Assembly: GCA_030837085.1 (NCBI GenBank)
Contig: JAUPLE010000104.1
Coordinates: forward strand, 1 to 44,850
Reading direction: 5' to 3'
Length of the DNA stretch: 44,850 nucleotides
Source: Acidobacteriota bacterium
GTDB taxonomy: Bacteria; Acidobacteriota; Aminicenantia; UBA2199
Positions 19,801 through 28,349 of the stretch are shown piece by piece. The position numbers were made by a program, and so were the translations under genes. The stretch's first letter is position 1. Each line of letters opens with the position of its first letter. A model generated the notes under the pieces. That model was not told the DNA's origin. It worked only from the letters and a program-made list of their open reading frames with translations, and did no database searches.

Positions 19801-21606
19801 CAACACACCCAGGATACTGATTACACATCCCGGGGAATTTTGCATTATCAATCCGACTACTACATTTGCGCCCACGCCCTTCTCCATTAAGGTATATGCT
19901 AACTTATCGGATTGTTTATTCAATTCGTGGTAACTTAAATGAAGTTCTTCCAGCCCAAATGCTGTATTTCCAGGTCTCTGCCTTACCTGGTCTTCAAATA
20001 ATCTATGAATACCCATGTCCGTGGGGTATTCGCTTTTTGTATCATTAAAATGGAATAGAATCTGCCGCTTCTCTTCTCCGGTGATTAATTCGATATCCGC
20101 TATTCTTATCGATGATTTTTCTACAAGAATGGATATGAGTTTTTTAAAATAACTGATGAAGCGTTCGATGGTGTTTGCTTTAAACAATTTCGATTTATAT
20201 TCGAAGCCAAACCACAAAACTTCACCAATCTCCCTGGATTTCAAACTGAAATCAAACTTGGATATATACTGCTTATAATTATAAGGCTCCAGCCTCAAAC
20301 CAGAAACTTCGATAGGTTCGGGTTTCATGTTTTGCAGCCCAAACATAACATCAAATATAGGATTACGACCGCTGTCCCTATTGACAACAACTTTTTTAAC
20401 CAGTTCGTCATACGGGTAATCCTGGTTTTCAAAGGCTTCCAAAGTTCGTCCCTTAACTTCTCCCAGGAATAGTTCAAAATTTTTCTCTCCCAATGGAAAG
20501 TTGCGCAGCACCAACGTATTAACAAACATCCCCACTATATGTTCTAACTCGTTTTGCCGGCGACCTGCGATAGGTACTCCTACCAGGATATCTTCCTCTC
20601 CGCTAAGTTTATTCAAAAATATATAAAAAACAGTCAACAATACCATAAACAAACTTGCGCCTTCCTGCAGTGCATACTTTCTCAGAACCCTGGTGCAATC
20701 TGCATTTACTTCAAAGTCAACCTGCTTTCCCTCAAAGTTTTGCTCTTTTGAACGGGGAAAATCTATAGGTAAAGCCATTACCGGAATTTCTCCAGCGAAT
20801 TCTTTTAACCAGTACGATTCCTGTTTCTGTATCATTTCTCTCATAAGTGGACTTTGCAGCCACTCTGCAAAATCTTTGTATTGTATTTTGAGCTCGGGTA
20901 ACTCTTTCTCATTGTAAATTTCCATTAAATCTTTATTAATCAAATATACAGTAATTCCATCCAGGATAATATGATGAACATCGACCAGTAAAATATATTC
21001 ATTCTCTTCTTCTTTCAGCAATGCCACCCGTAATTGACACTTTTGCGCTAAATCGAAGGGACGATGAAAAGCTTTTATTATAATCTCCTTTGAAGGGATC
21101 GAATGAGGTGAATGGGGTGAATACCTTGAACTGTCAAGATCTTTTCCGCCACTGATGAGAGCCCACTGGCCATTGATTTTTTTTTCATAATACACGAGCT
21201 CAAATTCTGAGTTATCATGAATCCTCTGGACAACTTCTCCTTCTATCATCTCAAATGACGTTCTTAATCCTTCATGCCTATTTACTAATATCCGGAAAGT
21301 GTTTTCAATTCTGTCTTTATCGATATTTCCCGTTACTTTTAATATCGACATGTTATTGTAACTTACACCGGTTTCATCCACTTGCCACAAGATATACATT
21401 CGTTTTTGGGCCGATGACAATGGATAGTATTCTTTCTTTTCAACAGGTTTTATTATAGGATATATACCTTTTTTTTGTCCTTTTAAATGGCTTTGAATCG
21501 CGGTTAGTTTTGAAATATCTATATTTTTATTTTGATTTTTCAATTTCAACTCAAGAAGTTCTTTTTGTTTAGGGGTCAAATTTGATATACGTTGGGCTAA
21601 GTCCAT
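16810..21606 (-). CDS. P5: NRPS C-A-PCP-C with a terminal condensation domain
   Basis: The 1598-residue protein has an N-terminal helical leader (MDLAQRISNLTPKQKELLEL) almost shared with P4, then C1 (50-500, HHIILDG near 213), A (520-1050, SGTTG near 689), PCP (DNFFQLGGHS near 1081) and a full second C (1140-1580, HHIISDL near 1279). The A-domain code reads DGSSVAEVTK. It shares several positions with the Tyr-type code DGTITAEVAK, but not enough for a firm call. The final C has Leu where the HHxxxDG motif has Gly, and the protein ends soon after it (EEDANTWEL). That C must act in trans with another protein or release or cap a chain. C1 contains a repeat-derived insert (YSPHSPHS), and the A domain contains another before YKTGD. 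AAGGAGT precedes the ATG. The gene lies 59 bp after P4 in the same run. Confidence 0.93.
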   Translation of the reverse strand: MDLAQRISNLTPKQKELLELKLKNQNKNIDISKLTAIQSHLKGQKKGIYPIIKPVEKKEYYPLSSAQKRMYILWQVDETGVSYNNMSILKVTGNIDKDRIENTFRILVNRHEGLRTSFEMIEGEVVQRIHDNSEFELVYYEKKINGQWALISGGKDLDSSRYSPHSPHSIPSKEIIIKAFHRPFDLAQKCQLRVALLKEEENEYILLVDVHHIILDGITVYLINKDLMEIYNEKELPELKIQYKDFAEWLQSPLMREMIQKQESYWLKEFAGEIPVMALPIDFPRSKEQNFEGKQVDFEVNADCTRVLRKYALQEGASLFMVLLTVFYIFLNKLSGEEDILVGVPIAGRRQNELEHIVGMFVNTLVLRNFPLGEKNFELFLGEVKGRTLEAFENQDYPYDELVKKVVVNRDSGRNPIFDVMFGLQNMKPEPIEVSGLRLEPYNYKQYISKFDFSLKSREIGEVLWFGFEYKSKLFKANTIERFISYFKKLISILVEKSSIRIADIELITGEEKRQILFHFNDTKSEYPTDMGIHRLFEDQVRQRPGNTAFGLEELHLSYHELNKQSDKLAYTLMEKGVGANVVVGLIMQNSPGCVISILGVLKAGGAYLPLDPDYPEERKNYIISDSNIKILLTDVPFRGYPHGVFSGKSMETISLCNIDLSGYAGENDNHDVPGTTCTPSNLAYIIYTSGTTGKPKGSLIEHRGLVNYIYWRLKTYHYTIRDVTLQLLSYCFDGFGSNFYSSLCSGGMLLYIPESKRLDYKYINKVIKLRCVTNISLVPGMYDAMLDAAETGNLVTFRFVVLAGERTWGNLLIKSRELNANLVHVNEYGPTEGTVTAAANTALSPGNTSIIGKPISNVGVYILNSSQKIVPIGVTGEMHIAGAGITRGYLNNPLLTAEKFSNFYHSSIIHHSKLYKTGDLARWLEDGNIEFLGRVDHQVKIRGYRFELGEIEAQLLKHEKIKETVVITRDESVIRGASNSGKYLCAYIISREKLHEVDLKTFLSTKLPAYMIPSYFISIEKIPLTPNGKINRNALPVPEIRGGFISPRDEIEEKLARIWSQVLEIEKRDIGIDHNFFQLGGHSIKVSVQAAKIQKEFNLKLSMEHLFSAPTIRELGQLIKGLIGTNEYRYVSLEPVEKKEYYVLSSAQKRLFILQQMELESTVYNVPQVVSLELVTGINEKKLEQVIPRILDRHESFRTSFEIIDEKPVQRIHETQQVDFKLEYFHLEEGDNEAQVLKSIESIFRKFVRPFKLSQAPLIRLGLITVGEHKYFLMIDMHHIISDLISQIILRREFFTLMEGRDLPPLRIQYKDYAEWQNSEAQLKSVRLQEEYWLKEYQGRIPLLNLPLDYDRGKVLSFEGDSISFSVDGALNSKVRELAGKLEVTLMMFLFSIYKLLLARLGGQEELVVGTVAAVRPHTDLENIVGFFVNMLPIKTNPGLDKSFSQYLQEVKEKAVKAYENQGYPFEELVNKLDLPREQGRHPLVDAVFAFGNDLENEEDRKRRISQQSSGFTGFNITHFDLLLYAADEPDSIQMRLQYSTDLFNISTIEDIAKFYLDILEQVVEKPVIKLREIVLDLRLSTSSSAIIEEDANTWEL
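18869..18894. repeat. 7-bp repeat (CATTCAT family) inside P5 A domain, before A7
   Basis: Units of ATGATGA/ATGGATGA encode YHSSIIHHS before KLYKTGD. The same repeat type is in P6 C4. Confidence 0.8.
21100..21124. repeat. Short tandem repeat inside P5 C1
   Basis: GAATGAGGTGAATGGGGTGAATA encodes YSPHSPHS in the loop before HRPFDL. This is the same loop that carries a different repeat in P6 C4. Confidence 0.75.
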
Positions 21607-21665
21607 ATTGAGTACTCCTTATCCTGAAAATGAAACAAACTTGCTGAAGTGCATTGTCATTGTTT

Positions 21666-24600
21666 TTATGGTTTGGTGGACGTTTGCAACCAGGCAGAAA
21701 GCGCCCTGATAGTAGGATTTTTAAAAGCTTCCAGCAAAGGTATAACAGAATTAAATTCCTTTTGTATCATAGAAACTAAAATGGTGATATTTAATGAATG
21801 CCCCCCAAGGCCAAAAAAATTATCATCAATTCCAATAGAATCTTTTTCTATGGCTAATAGCTCCGACCAGATTTCCGCCATTTTGATTTCTATTTTGTTA
21901 GTAGGAATACAATAAGCACTCCTGTGCTCATAATGTTCATATTTCGGTTCTGGAAGTGCTTTTCGGTCAATTTTCCCATTGGGAGTTAGTGGAAGCTTTT
22001 TCAAGGAAATAAAATATGACGGTATCATGTATTCAGGCAATCTACCGCTAAGATATTCTTTCAACTCCGATACCTGGATTTCATGCTCTGGGACAAAATA
22101 GGCACATAAATATTTATTGACATTCCCGTTGAGTTCATTGGCTATATTGGTTGTTTTTACAATTACAGCCGCTTCTTTGATTTCTTTATGATTCAATAAT
22201 TGACTTTCAATTTCCCCAAGTTCAATCCGGTTTCCTCTTATTTTGACCTGGGAATCTAATCTTCCCAGGCATTCGATGTTCCCATCAGCTCGGAAATACC
22301 CTAGATCTCCTGTTTTGTATAACACCTTATAATCTTCGTAATCTTCATTATCCAAAACATCTAGATGGGGATTTGGGATAAACACAGCGTCTGTCTTTTC
22401 CCTATTCTTCCAATATCCTTTCCCCACTCCGATTCCTGCTACACAAATCTCACCCACCACCCCAATGGGACATAGTGATAAATATTTATCCAAGATATAA
22501 ATACGGAGGTTTTGCAGCGGTTTTCCGATAGGAACAGTTGTCTGAAACTCAGAAGGTATACCGGGAGTGAAATAGTGGGTAACATTATCCGATGTTTCAG
22601 TTGGTCCATACGCATTGACCAGCGGAATACTGGGGTAATTCCTATACCATTCTCTCACCAATTGGGGACTTAAAGCTTCACCGATGGAAATCATCCACCT
22701 AAGATGTATAAGGCTGATGAACGACTTATCCTCAACCCGCGCAACAACCTCAAGAAAAGCACTAATTTGCGATGGTACTAATTCCAGGATCGTTATCCTC
22801 TCCAATTGGAGGACTCTTAAAAATTCTCTTAAATCCAAAAAAATCATTTTATCGATAATAGTGGTGGTTCCTCCCACCAATAACGCAGTTAAAAATTGCC
22901 ATACTGATATATCGAAACATGCGGAAGCAGTTTGAGCAATCTTATCTTCACTGGTAATGGACAAATCATGGATCATGGCATAAAGATGGTTAAGCATCCC
23001 CAATTGATGAATCATCACTCCTTTAGGTTTTCCTGTGGTCCCCGAAGTATATATTACATATGTTAGGCGCTGCAGCGAAAACCTATCAGGTTCGCTGAAT
23101 GACTGTGGTGAAACATTTGTCTCCGATATCACTGCCCCAAGAATTGTCCCTATGTCATCCGCAGTTAATAAATTTATTGTTTCACTGTCTTTCAGGATGA
23201 AATCAATTCTTTCACGGGGGTAATCCGGGTCAATGGGTAAATAGGCACCGCCAGCTTTAAAGATCCCCAATATCCCGGTCATCATCTCTATTGAACGCTC
23301 CATCATAACTGCTACCATTTTATCGGGTTTAACTCCTTTTATTTTTAAGTGGAAAGCTAACCGATCGGCGTTTCCATTTAATTCTCGGTAGGTGAGATGC
23401 ATGAACCGCTGTCGCCAGGCAACTACATTAATTGAATTTTTAAGGGATAGTAAAGGCTTCAAGCCCAGGAAAGGTCCGCTAAGAGCAATACGATCCGGTG
23501 TCCTATATACCTGGTCATCAAATAAATATGGATAATCCTTGTCCCGGGAAAGATTATTTTTTGTATTATTAAAGTCATATAATATTTTCCTTTTCTCTTC
23601 CTCGGGAATTATTTCAATTTCAGATATTTTTATTGCCGGCTGTTTTCCAACGATGTCCATTATGCGTTTGAAATAAGAAATAAACCTCCAAATGGTTTCC
23701 TCTTTAAATAATTTTGTACAATATAATAGTTTGAAAAATAATTCTTTATATGTGCCTTCGATATGTAAATATATATCAAAGCCTACTCGTTTGGATTTCC
23801 ACATAGATAATTGATCTATGTTTAAACCTTGCATTTTTATTTCTTCGGTTTCCAGAAAACTAAAATTATAAAGTACATCAAAGAGGGGATTGCGGCCAAG
23901 ATCTCTTTCCATCAGGATTTTGCCCACCAGTTCTTCATATTGATACTCTTGATTTTTATAAGCTTCCAAAGTATGGGCATTCACTTCTGATAATAAGCGG
24001 TTAAACGCTTTATCGCCGCAGGGATAGTTCCGCAATACTAATAACCTGGTGAATATGCCGATCATATCATTAAGAACCGGTTGATTACGGCTGGATATTG
24101 GAGTTCCCACTACAATATCCTCTTGCCCACATATTTTGGCCAGAAAAATATTAAGAATGGTTAATAAGATGACATTTACCGTTGTATTCTCGGTTATTGA
24201 AATCTCTATCAATTTTTTAATTTCTTCCTCATGCATTTTAAAGAGTACTTGATCTGCTTCTCGAGTTTTTATTGATGGCCTAGGAAAATCAGTGGGCAGA
24301 CTCAGTACAGGAACCTCATCTTTAAACTGGTTCAACCAGTATTCTTCCTGTTTTTTCCGGATTTCAATACCCAATAAACTCTCCAGAAACCATTTCCGCT
24401 GCCAACAGGAATAGTCAGCATATTGGTAAGGAAGTTCAGATAAACCGGGAACCGACGGTTTCCCTTGTGTGAATGCGTTGTAAAAATAGGCCAATTCTTC
24501 AAAAAAAATCTTTGTAGAAATTACATCGCTTATAAGATGATGCATAGCTATAAAAAAGATATGCTGATATGCATCCAATTCAAACAATAACGTCTTTATT

Positions 24601-25070
24601 AAGGGCCCCTGTATTAAATCAAAATTATGCAGACTTTGGTCATCCATTAACTGCTCTAACCTATAGTTTTGCTCTTCTTTCGATAAATCCCTCCAATTAA
24701 CGTATTCCCACTGGAGATTTAACGAAGGGAGGATTTCCTGGACCGGCTTATCTTTGTGAATCACAAATACCGTTCGCAGGATTTCATGCCGTTTCACTAT
24801 TTCGTTTATACTTTTTTCTAATACCTCTTTATTTAAATCTCCTTCCAATTTAATCCCACATACTATATCATAGGTGGCGTTATTCGGTTCATATTGCTCC
24901 ATAAACCACATAGGCTCCTGTTCCAGGGAAAGGGGAAGATATTCAAAATCCTTTCTATTTTCCCGTGAAAGAGGAATCTGATAAATATCAAAATTCTGCT
25001 TTTTAATTCTTAATTCCAGGAGTTTCTGTTGTGCCGGGGTTAATTTTGATATACGCTGTGCTAAATCCAT
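21666..25070 (-). CDS. P4: single-module NRPS C-A-PCP
   Basis: The 1134-residue protein has leader MDLAQRISKLTPAQQKLLEL, a C domain (45-490, HHLISDV near 178), A (510-1030, SGTTG near 677, YKTGD, NGKIDRKAL) and PCP (DNFFGLGGHSL near 1088), ending right after the PCP. The condensation motif has Val in place of the Gly of HHxxxDG, confirmed in the DNA (GAT GTA). The A code reads DIWEIIADNK, in the same general class as P1's A domain but with Asp235 kept. I do not assign a substrate. Near 530-560 there is an unusual insert of about 25 residues between A1 and A2 (GLKPLLSLKNSINVVAWRQ), and EDYEDYK lies before YKTGD. GAGGAG precedes the ATG, 19 bp after P3. The P3 acidic tail and this basic-amphipathic N-terminus look like a docking pair, so P4 probably accepts the chain from P3. 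Confidence 0.93.
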   Translation of the reverse strand: MDLAQRISKLTPAQQKLLELRIKKQNFDIYQIPLSRENRKDFEYLPLSLEQEPMWFMEQYEPNNATYDIVCGIKLEGDLNKEVLEKSINEIVKRHEILRTVFVIHKDKPVQEILPSLNLQWEYVNWRDLSKEEQNYRLEQLMDDQSLHNFDLIQGPLIKTLLFELDAYQHIFFIAMHHLISDVISTKIFFEELAYFYNAFTQGKPSVPGLSELPYQYADYSCWQRKWFLESLLGIEIRKKQEEYWLNQFKDEVPVLSLPTDFPRPSIKTREADQVLFKMHEEEIKKLIEISITENTTVNVILLTILNIFLAKICGQEDIVVGTPISSRNQPVLNDMIGIFTRLLVLRNYPCGDKAFNRLLSEVNAHTLEAYKNQEYQYEELVGKILMERDLGRNPLFDVLYNFSFLETEEIKMQGLNIDQLSMWKSKRVGFDIYLHIEGTYKELFFKLLYCTKLFKEETIWRFISYFKRIMDIVGKQPAIKISEIEIIPEEEKRKILYDFNNTKNNLSRDKDYPYLFDDQVYRTPDRIALSGPFLGLKPLLSLKNSINVVAWRQRFMHLTYRELNGNADRLAFHLKIKGVKPDKMVAVMMERSIEMMTGILGIFKAGGAYLPIDPDYPRERIDFILKDSETINLLTADDIGTILGAVISETNVSPQSFSEPDRFSLQRLTYVIYTSGTTGKPKGVMIHQLGMLNHLYAMIHDLSITSEDKIAQTASACFDISVWQFLTALLVGGTTTIIDKMIFLDLREFLRVLQLERITILELVPSQISAFLEVVARVEDKSFISLIHLRWMISIGEALSPQLVREWYRNYPSIPLVNAYGPTETSDNVTHYFTPGIPSEFQTTVPIGKPLQNLRIYILDKYLSLCPIGVVGEICVAGIGVGKGYWKNREKTDAVFIPNPHLDVLDNEDYEDYKVLYKTGDLGYFRADGNIECLGRLDSQVKIRGNRIELGEIESQLLNHKEIKEAAVIVKTTNIANELNGNVNKYLCAYFVPEHEIQVSELKEYLSGRLPEYMIPSYFISLKKLPLTPNGKIDRKALPEPKYEHYEHRSAYCIPTNKIEIKMAEIWSELLAIEKDSIGIDDNFFGLGGHSLNITILVSMIQKEFNSVIPLLEAFKNPTIRALSAWLQTSTKP
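22329..22352. repeat. 9-bp repeat (GAAGATTAY) inside P4 A domain, before A7
   Basis: Two to three coding-strand units encode NEDYEDYK before VLYKTGD. The period is again three codons. Confidence 0.7.
23400..23480. repeat. Unexplained insert of about 25 codons in P4 A domain, between A1 and A2
   Basis: It encodes GPFLGLKPLLSLKNSINVVAWRQR between RIALS and HLTYRELN, where family members usually have only a few residues. No internal repeat is visible. It may be a fragment of a dispersed element. Confidence 0.45.
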
Positions 25071-25089
25071 ACTTTGTTCTCCTCATTTC

Positions 25090-28000
25090 CTATTTTTCTT
25101 CTGAAAGGGCAATTTGAACATCATCCTGGGAAAGCCCTTCTATTTCATTTAATAGGGATTCAAGGTCGTTAATTTCCTCGCTTTTGTTTTTTTCTGAAAA
25201 TGCCAATCGAGCAATAGCCGCAATGGTAGGGTTTTCAAATATTGTTTTCAATTCCAGCCGTACTTCGATTTCTTCGTGCAACCTTGATAAGAAAAGAGTT
25301 GCTAATAATGAATGACCTCCCAATTCAAAAAAATTATCCTCTATCCCGATGGGCCTTATGCCCAAGATTTCTTCCCATATCATAGTTATCTGCTTCTCAA
25401 GTTCATTATTAGGCGGTACATAAATCGTCTTTAATTGGGGCCGTGCTTTCACGGTTTCTTTTTCTTCGTTCTTTAGTTCTTTCTTTTCTTCCTGCGAAGT
25501 GGACATAAATTCACTGGGCATTCCTGTTCCAGGTCCTGTTGGTTCTTTTTTTTCTATTTCCAATTCTTTTTCAGGCCTGGGTTTAAATCGGGTCTCAGGC
25601 TGGATTTCTTTATCTCCCTCCAACCAGTATCGCTCTCGTTCAAAGGGGTAAGTTGGCAGAGGAATCCGATGACGTTTCTCATCCCGATAGAAGTTGTTCC
25701 AATTAGTTGAAACACCCGATAACCATAGTTTCCCAAGAGTTTTCAGTAAAAAGGCTATATCCGATTCTTTTTGATCGGCATTGCGAATAGAGGAAAACAT
25801 AGCTTTCCTTGATTCGTCTTGTTTATGCTGCTGAGCCAGGGCACATAAGGCATTGCCCGGCCCGATTTCCAGAAAAACCCGAGATGGATTCTCCAATATT
25901 TTTACTATCCCTTGTGAGAAACGAACAGGTTGACGCAGTTGTTCAAGCCAGTATTGGGTATTCTGGGCTTCTTCATCGGTCAGCCACGAACCGCTCACCC
26001 CTGAAATAATAGGTATCCGTGGAGCATTCAATTTTACTTTTTTCAATACTGCTTCATACTCTACCATTACCGGCTCCATCATCCGGGAATGAAAGGCATG
26101 TGTCGTAGCCAGGGGGCGGTACACCCAATGTCGTTCATTCAATAGACTTTTAAATCGTTCCACAGCTTCTATCGGTCCGGAAATTACGCAAAAATCCGGG
26201 CCATTGACGGCTGCCAGGCATATATCCGGCCAACCTGCGAGTACTTCCATAAGATTAGCCTCTTTAACATGAATGGCCAGCATTACGCCTGGTTCCTGCG
26301 TCTGCATTGAAGCTGACCGCGCAGCTACCAAACGTAAACCATCTTCCAGGGAAAAACAACCGGAAATACATGCTGCTGCCAATTCGCCGATACTGTGACC
26401 TATTAATCCCGCCGGGTTTATGCCCCACTCCATAAACATTTGTGAAAGAGAATATTCAACAACAAACAATGCCGGATGTGCGAGCCAGGTTTGATTGAGT
26501 TGCTCCCGACTCTTCCCCGAATCTTCTTCTACTGGGTAAATGATGCTTCTTAAATCAATCCCTAAAAGCGGGGCCAAGAATGCCGCACATTTATCGACAT
26601 TCTCCCTGAATATGGACTCCTTTTGATAAAGTTCTTTTCCCATATTAACATATTGGGAACCGGCTCCAGTGCACAAAAAAATTACAGGGCTACTAAAGTC
26701 ACTGCAAACTGAATCGATCATTCTGCCAGGGGTTCTTGATTCCATGTGGTGAATAGCATCTTCAAGGGTCTCACATAACACCATTCGCCGGAAGTTAAAA
26801 TCTCTTCTGCCTACGTTTAAGGTATAAACGAGATCAGGTAAAACCAGGTCCTCCTGAGTTTTCATAAAATTCAATATTTCATTGGTCTTCGCCTCTAGTG
26901 CTGTTTCTGTTTTAGCGGATAATAGGATTAATTGCCATTCCCTGGCAGAGCCTGACGGCTCTTGAATCGGTGCTTCCTCCAGAATCACATGGGCATTGGT
27001 CCCCCCCATGCCTATGGAAGTGATACCGGCACGCCGAGGAAAACCCCGCCCATTGGTCTTCCATTCCTGGAGCTCTGTATTCACGAAAAAAGGACTATTT
27101 TCAAAATCGATCCTTGGATTGGGCTTTTCAAAGTACAGAGATGCTGGTATTTCCTTATTATGAAGCGCTAAAGCGGTTTTAATCAAGCTGACAACTCCTG
27201 CGGCTGTGTCCACATGCCCAATATTGGTTTTGACTGACCCAATAGCGCAGAACTGCTTCTTTTCGGTATAGGATCGAAATGCCTGGATAAGTCCAGTCAT
27301 TTCAATAGGATCGCCAAGGCGGGTTGCAGTCCCATGAGTTTCTATGAATTGAATTGTCTCTGGATTTACATCAGCCATAGCCAGGGCCTGGGTAATCACT
27401 TCTGTCTGGCCATCCACACTAGGTGCACTATAGCTCACTTTCTTCGAGCCATCATTGTTAACAGCAAACCCTCTTATCACCGCCCAAATTTTATCACCAT
27501 CAGTAAGAGCATCTTCCAATCGCTTCAGCACCACCATGCCCATCCCATTAGCATGAACAAATCCCCTACCTTTGGCATCAAATGCACGTGTATGCCCGTC
27601 TGGTGACCAGATACCGTCTGTCTCATAAAAATATCCCGACTTAATAGGCGGCCCTGCTGTTATTCCCCCAGCCAACGCCATATCGCATTGATAAGTTAAT
27701 AGACTCTGGCAGGCCACACACACTGCAACCAATGACGTCGAAGATGAAGTTTGAATGGTAATCCCCGGCCCGGTCAGATTCAACCGATAAGAAATAGTGG
27801 TAGTTAGGCTGTCTTTATCATTGCCAATAGCTGCCTGTAAATAACCTGCAGTAATTTTTTTTTGCACACGAGGCAATACATTCAGAATTAAATAAAAATC
27901 CATGCTTTTCCCCGCAAAAACTCCTACGGCGCCATTATACTTACTGGAATCATAACCTGCGTGTTCCATTGCTTCCCAGGCGCACTCTAATAACAATCGG

Positions 28001-28323
28001 TGCTGAGGATCGGTCAATTCAGCCTCCCTAGGATTGATTCCAAAGAATGAAGCATCAAAAAGATCGGTGCCTTCCAATTCTCCCTTGGCTTTTACATAAT
28101 CGGGATTTTTCAAGACCTCTGGTACAATCCCTGCTTCTTCAAGCTCACGGTCGGTGTAGAACGTAATACAATCTTTACCTTCCACCAGGTTCCGCCAGAA
28201 TTCATAAATATCTTTAGCCTTTGGAAAACGACCGGCCATTCCTATAATGGCTACACCATTTGAATTTGAATTCTCATTCTTTTCATTATCAATATTACTA
28301 ACACTATTATTATTACTTATCAT
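25090..28323 (-). CDS. P3: PKS module KS-AT-ACP with Ser replacing the KS active-site Cys
   Basis: About 1077 residues from the preferred ATG. The KS domain (about 25-450) has the His motifs ETHGTATRLGDP and TNIGHVD, but its nucleophile motif reads TSSSTSLVAV where active KS domains have TACSSSL. The codon is TCT. The AT domain (540-840) has GHSIGE and the malonyl-type HAFHS. The ACP (970-1045) has DNFFELGGHSL. There is no KR, DH or ER. Known KS-Q and KS-S domains decarboxylate malonyl-ACP in loading modules (KS-S occurs in nystatin- and pimaricin-type loading proteins), so this may make an acetyl starter. A non-elongating pass-through KS is the alternative. The C-terminal tail (ESLLNEIEGLSQDDVQIAL) resembles docking helices of PKS/NRPS junctions. 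The ORF-track start is a GTG at 28353 overlapping the P2 stop; the ATG at 28323 has a strong GAGGAG. Confidence 0.93.
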   Translation of the reverse strand: MISNNNSVSNIDNEKNENSNSNGVAIIGMAGRFPKAKDIYEFWRNLVEGKDCITFYTDRELEEAGIVPEVLKNPDYVKAKGELEGTDLFDASFFGINPREAELTDPQHRLLLECAWEAMEHAGYDSSKYNGAVGVFAGKSMDFYLILNVLPRVQKKITAGYLQAAIGNDKDSLTTTISYRLNLTGPGITIQTSSSTSLVAVCVACQSLLTYQCDMALAGGITAGPPIKSGYFYETDGIWSPDGHTRAFDAKGRGFVHANGMGMVVLKRLEDALTDGDKIWAVIRGFAVNNDGSKKVSYSAPSVDGQTEVITQALAMADVNPETIQFIETHGTATRLGDPIEMTGLIQAFRSYTEKKQFCAIGSVKTNIGHVDTAAGVVSLIKTALALHNKEIPASLYFEKPNPRIDFENSPFFVNTELQEWKTNGRGFPRRAGITSIGMGGTNAHVILEEAPIQEPSGSAREWQLILLSAKTETALEAKTNEILNFMKTQEDLVLPDLVYTLNVGRRDFNFRRMVLCETLEDAIHHMESRTPGRMIDSVCSDFSSPVIFLCTGAGSQYVNMGKELYQKESIFRENVDKCAAFLAPLLGIDLRSIIYPVEEDSGKSREQLNQTWLAHPALFVVEYSLSQMFMEWGINPAGLIGHSIGELAAACISGCFSLEDGLRLVAARSASMQTQEPGVMLAIHVKEANLMEVLAGWPDICLAAVNGPDFCVISGPIEAVERFKSLLNERHWVYRPLATTHAFHSRMMEPVMVEYEAVLKKVKLNAPRIPIISGVSGSWLTDEEAQNTQYWLEQLRQPVRFSQGIVKILENPSRVFLEIGPGNALCALAQQHKQDESRKAMFSSIRNADQKESDIAFLLKTLGKLWLSGVSTNWNNFYRDEKRHRIPLPTYPFERERYWLEGDKEIQPETRFKPRPEKELEIEKKEPTGPGTGMPSEFMSTSQEEKKELKNEEKETVKARPQLKTIYVPPNNELEKQITMIWEEILGIRPIGIEDNFFELGGHSLLATLFLSRLHEEIEVRLELKTIFENPTIAAIARLAFSEKNKSEEINDLESLLNEIEGLSQDDVQIALSEEK

Positions 28324-28326
28324 GGT

Positions 28327-28332
28327 CTCCTC
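28327..28332 (-). promoter_or_regulatory. Ribosome binding site favouring the P3 ATG at 28323
   Basis: On the minus strand GAGGAG lies three bases before the ATG that begins MISNNNSVSN. The upstream GTG at 28353 has no comparable site, although its GTGA overlap with the P2 stop could allow coupled initiation. I take the ATG as the main start. Confidence 0.6.
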
Positions 28333-28349
28333 TTTTTTCTCCTTCTGTT

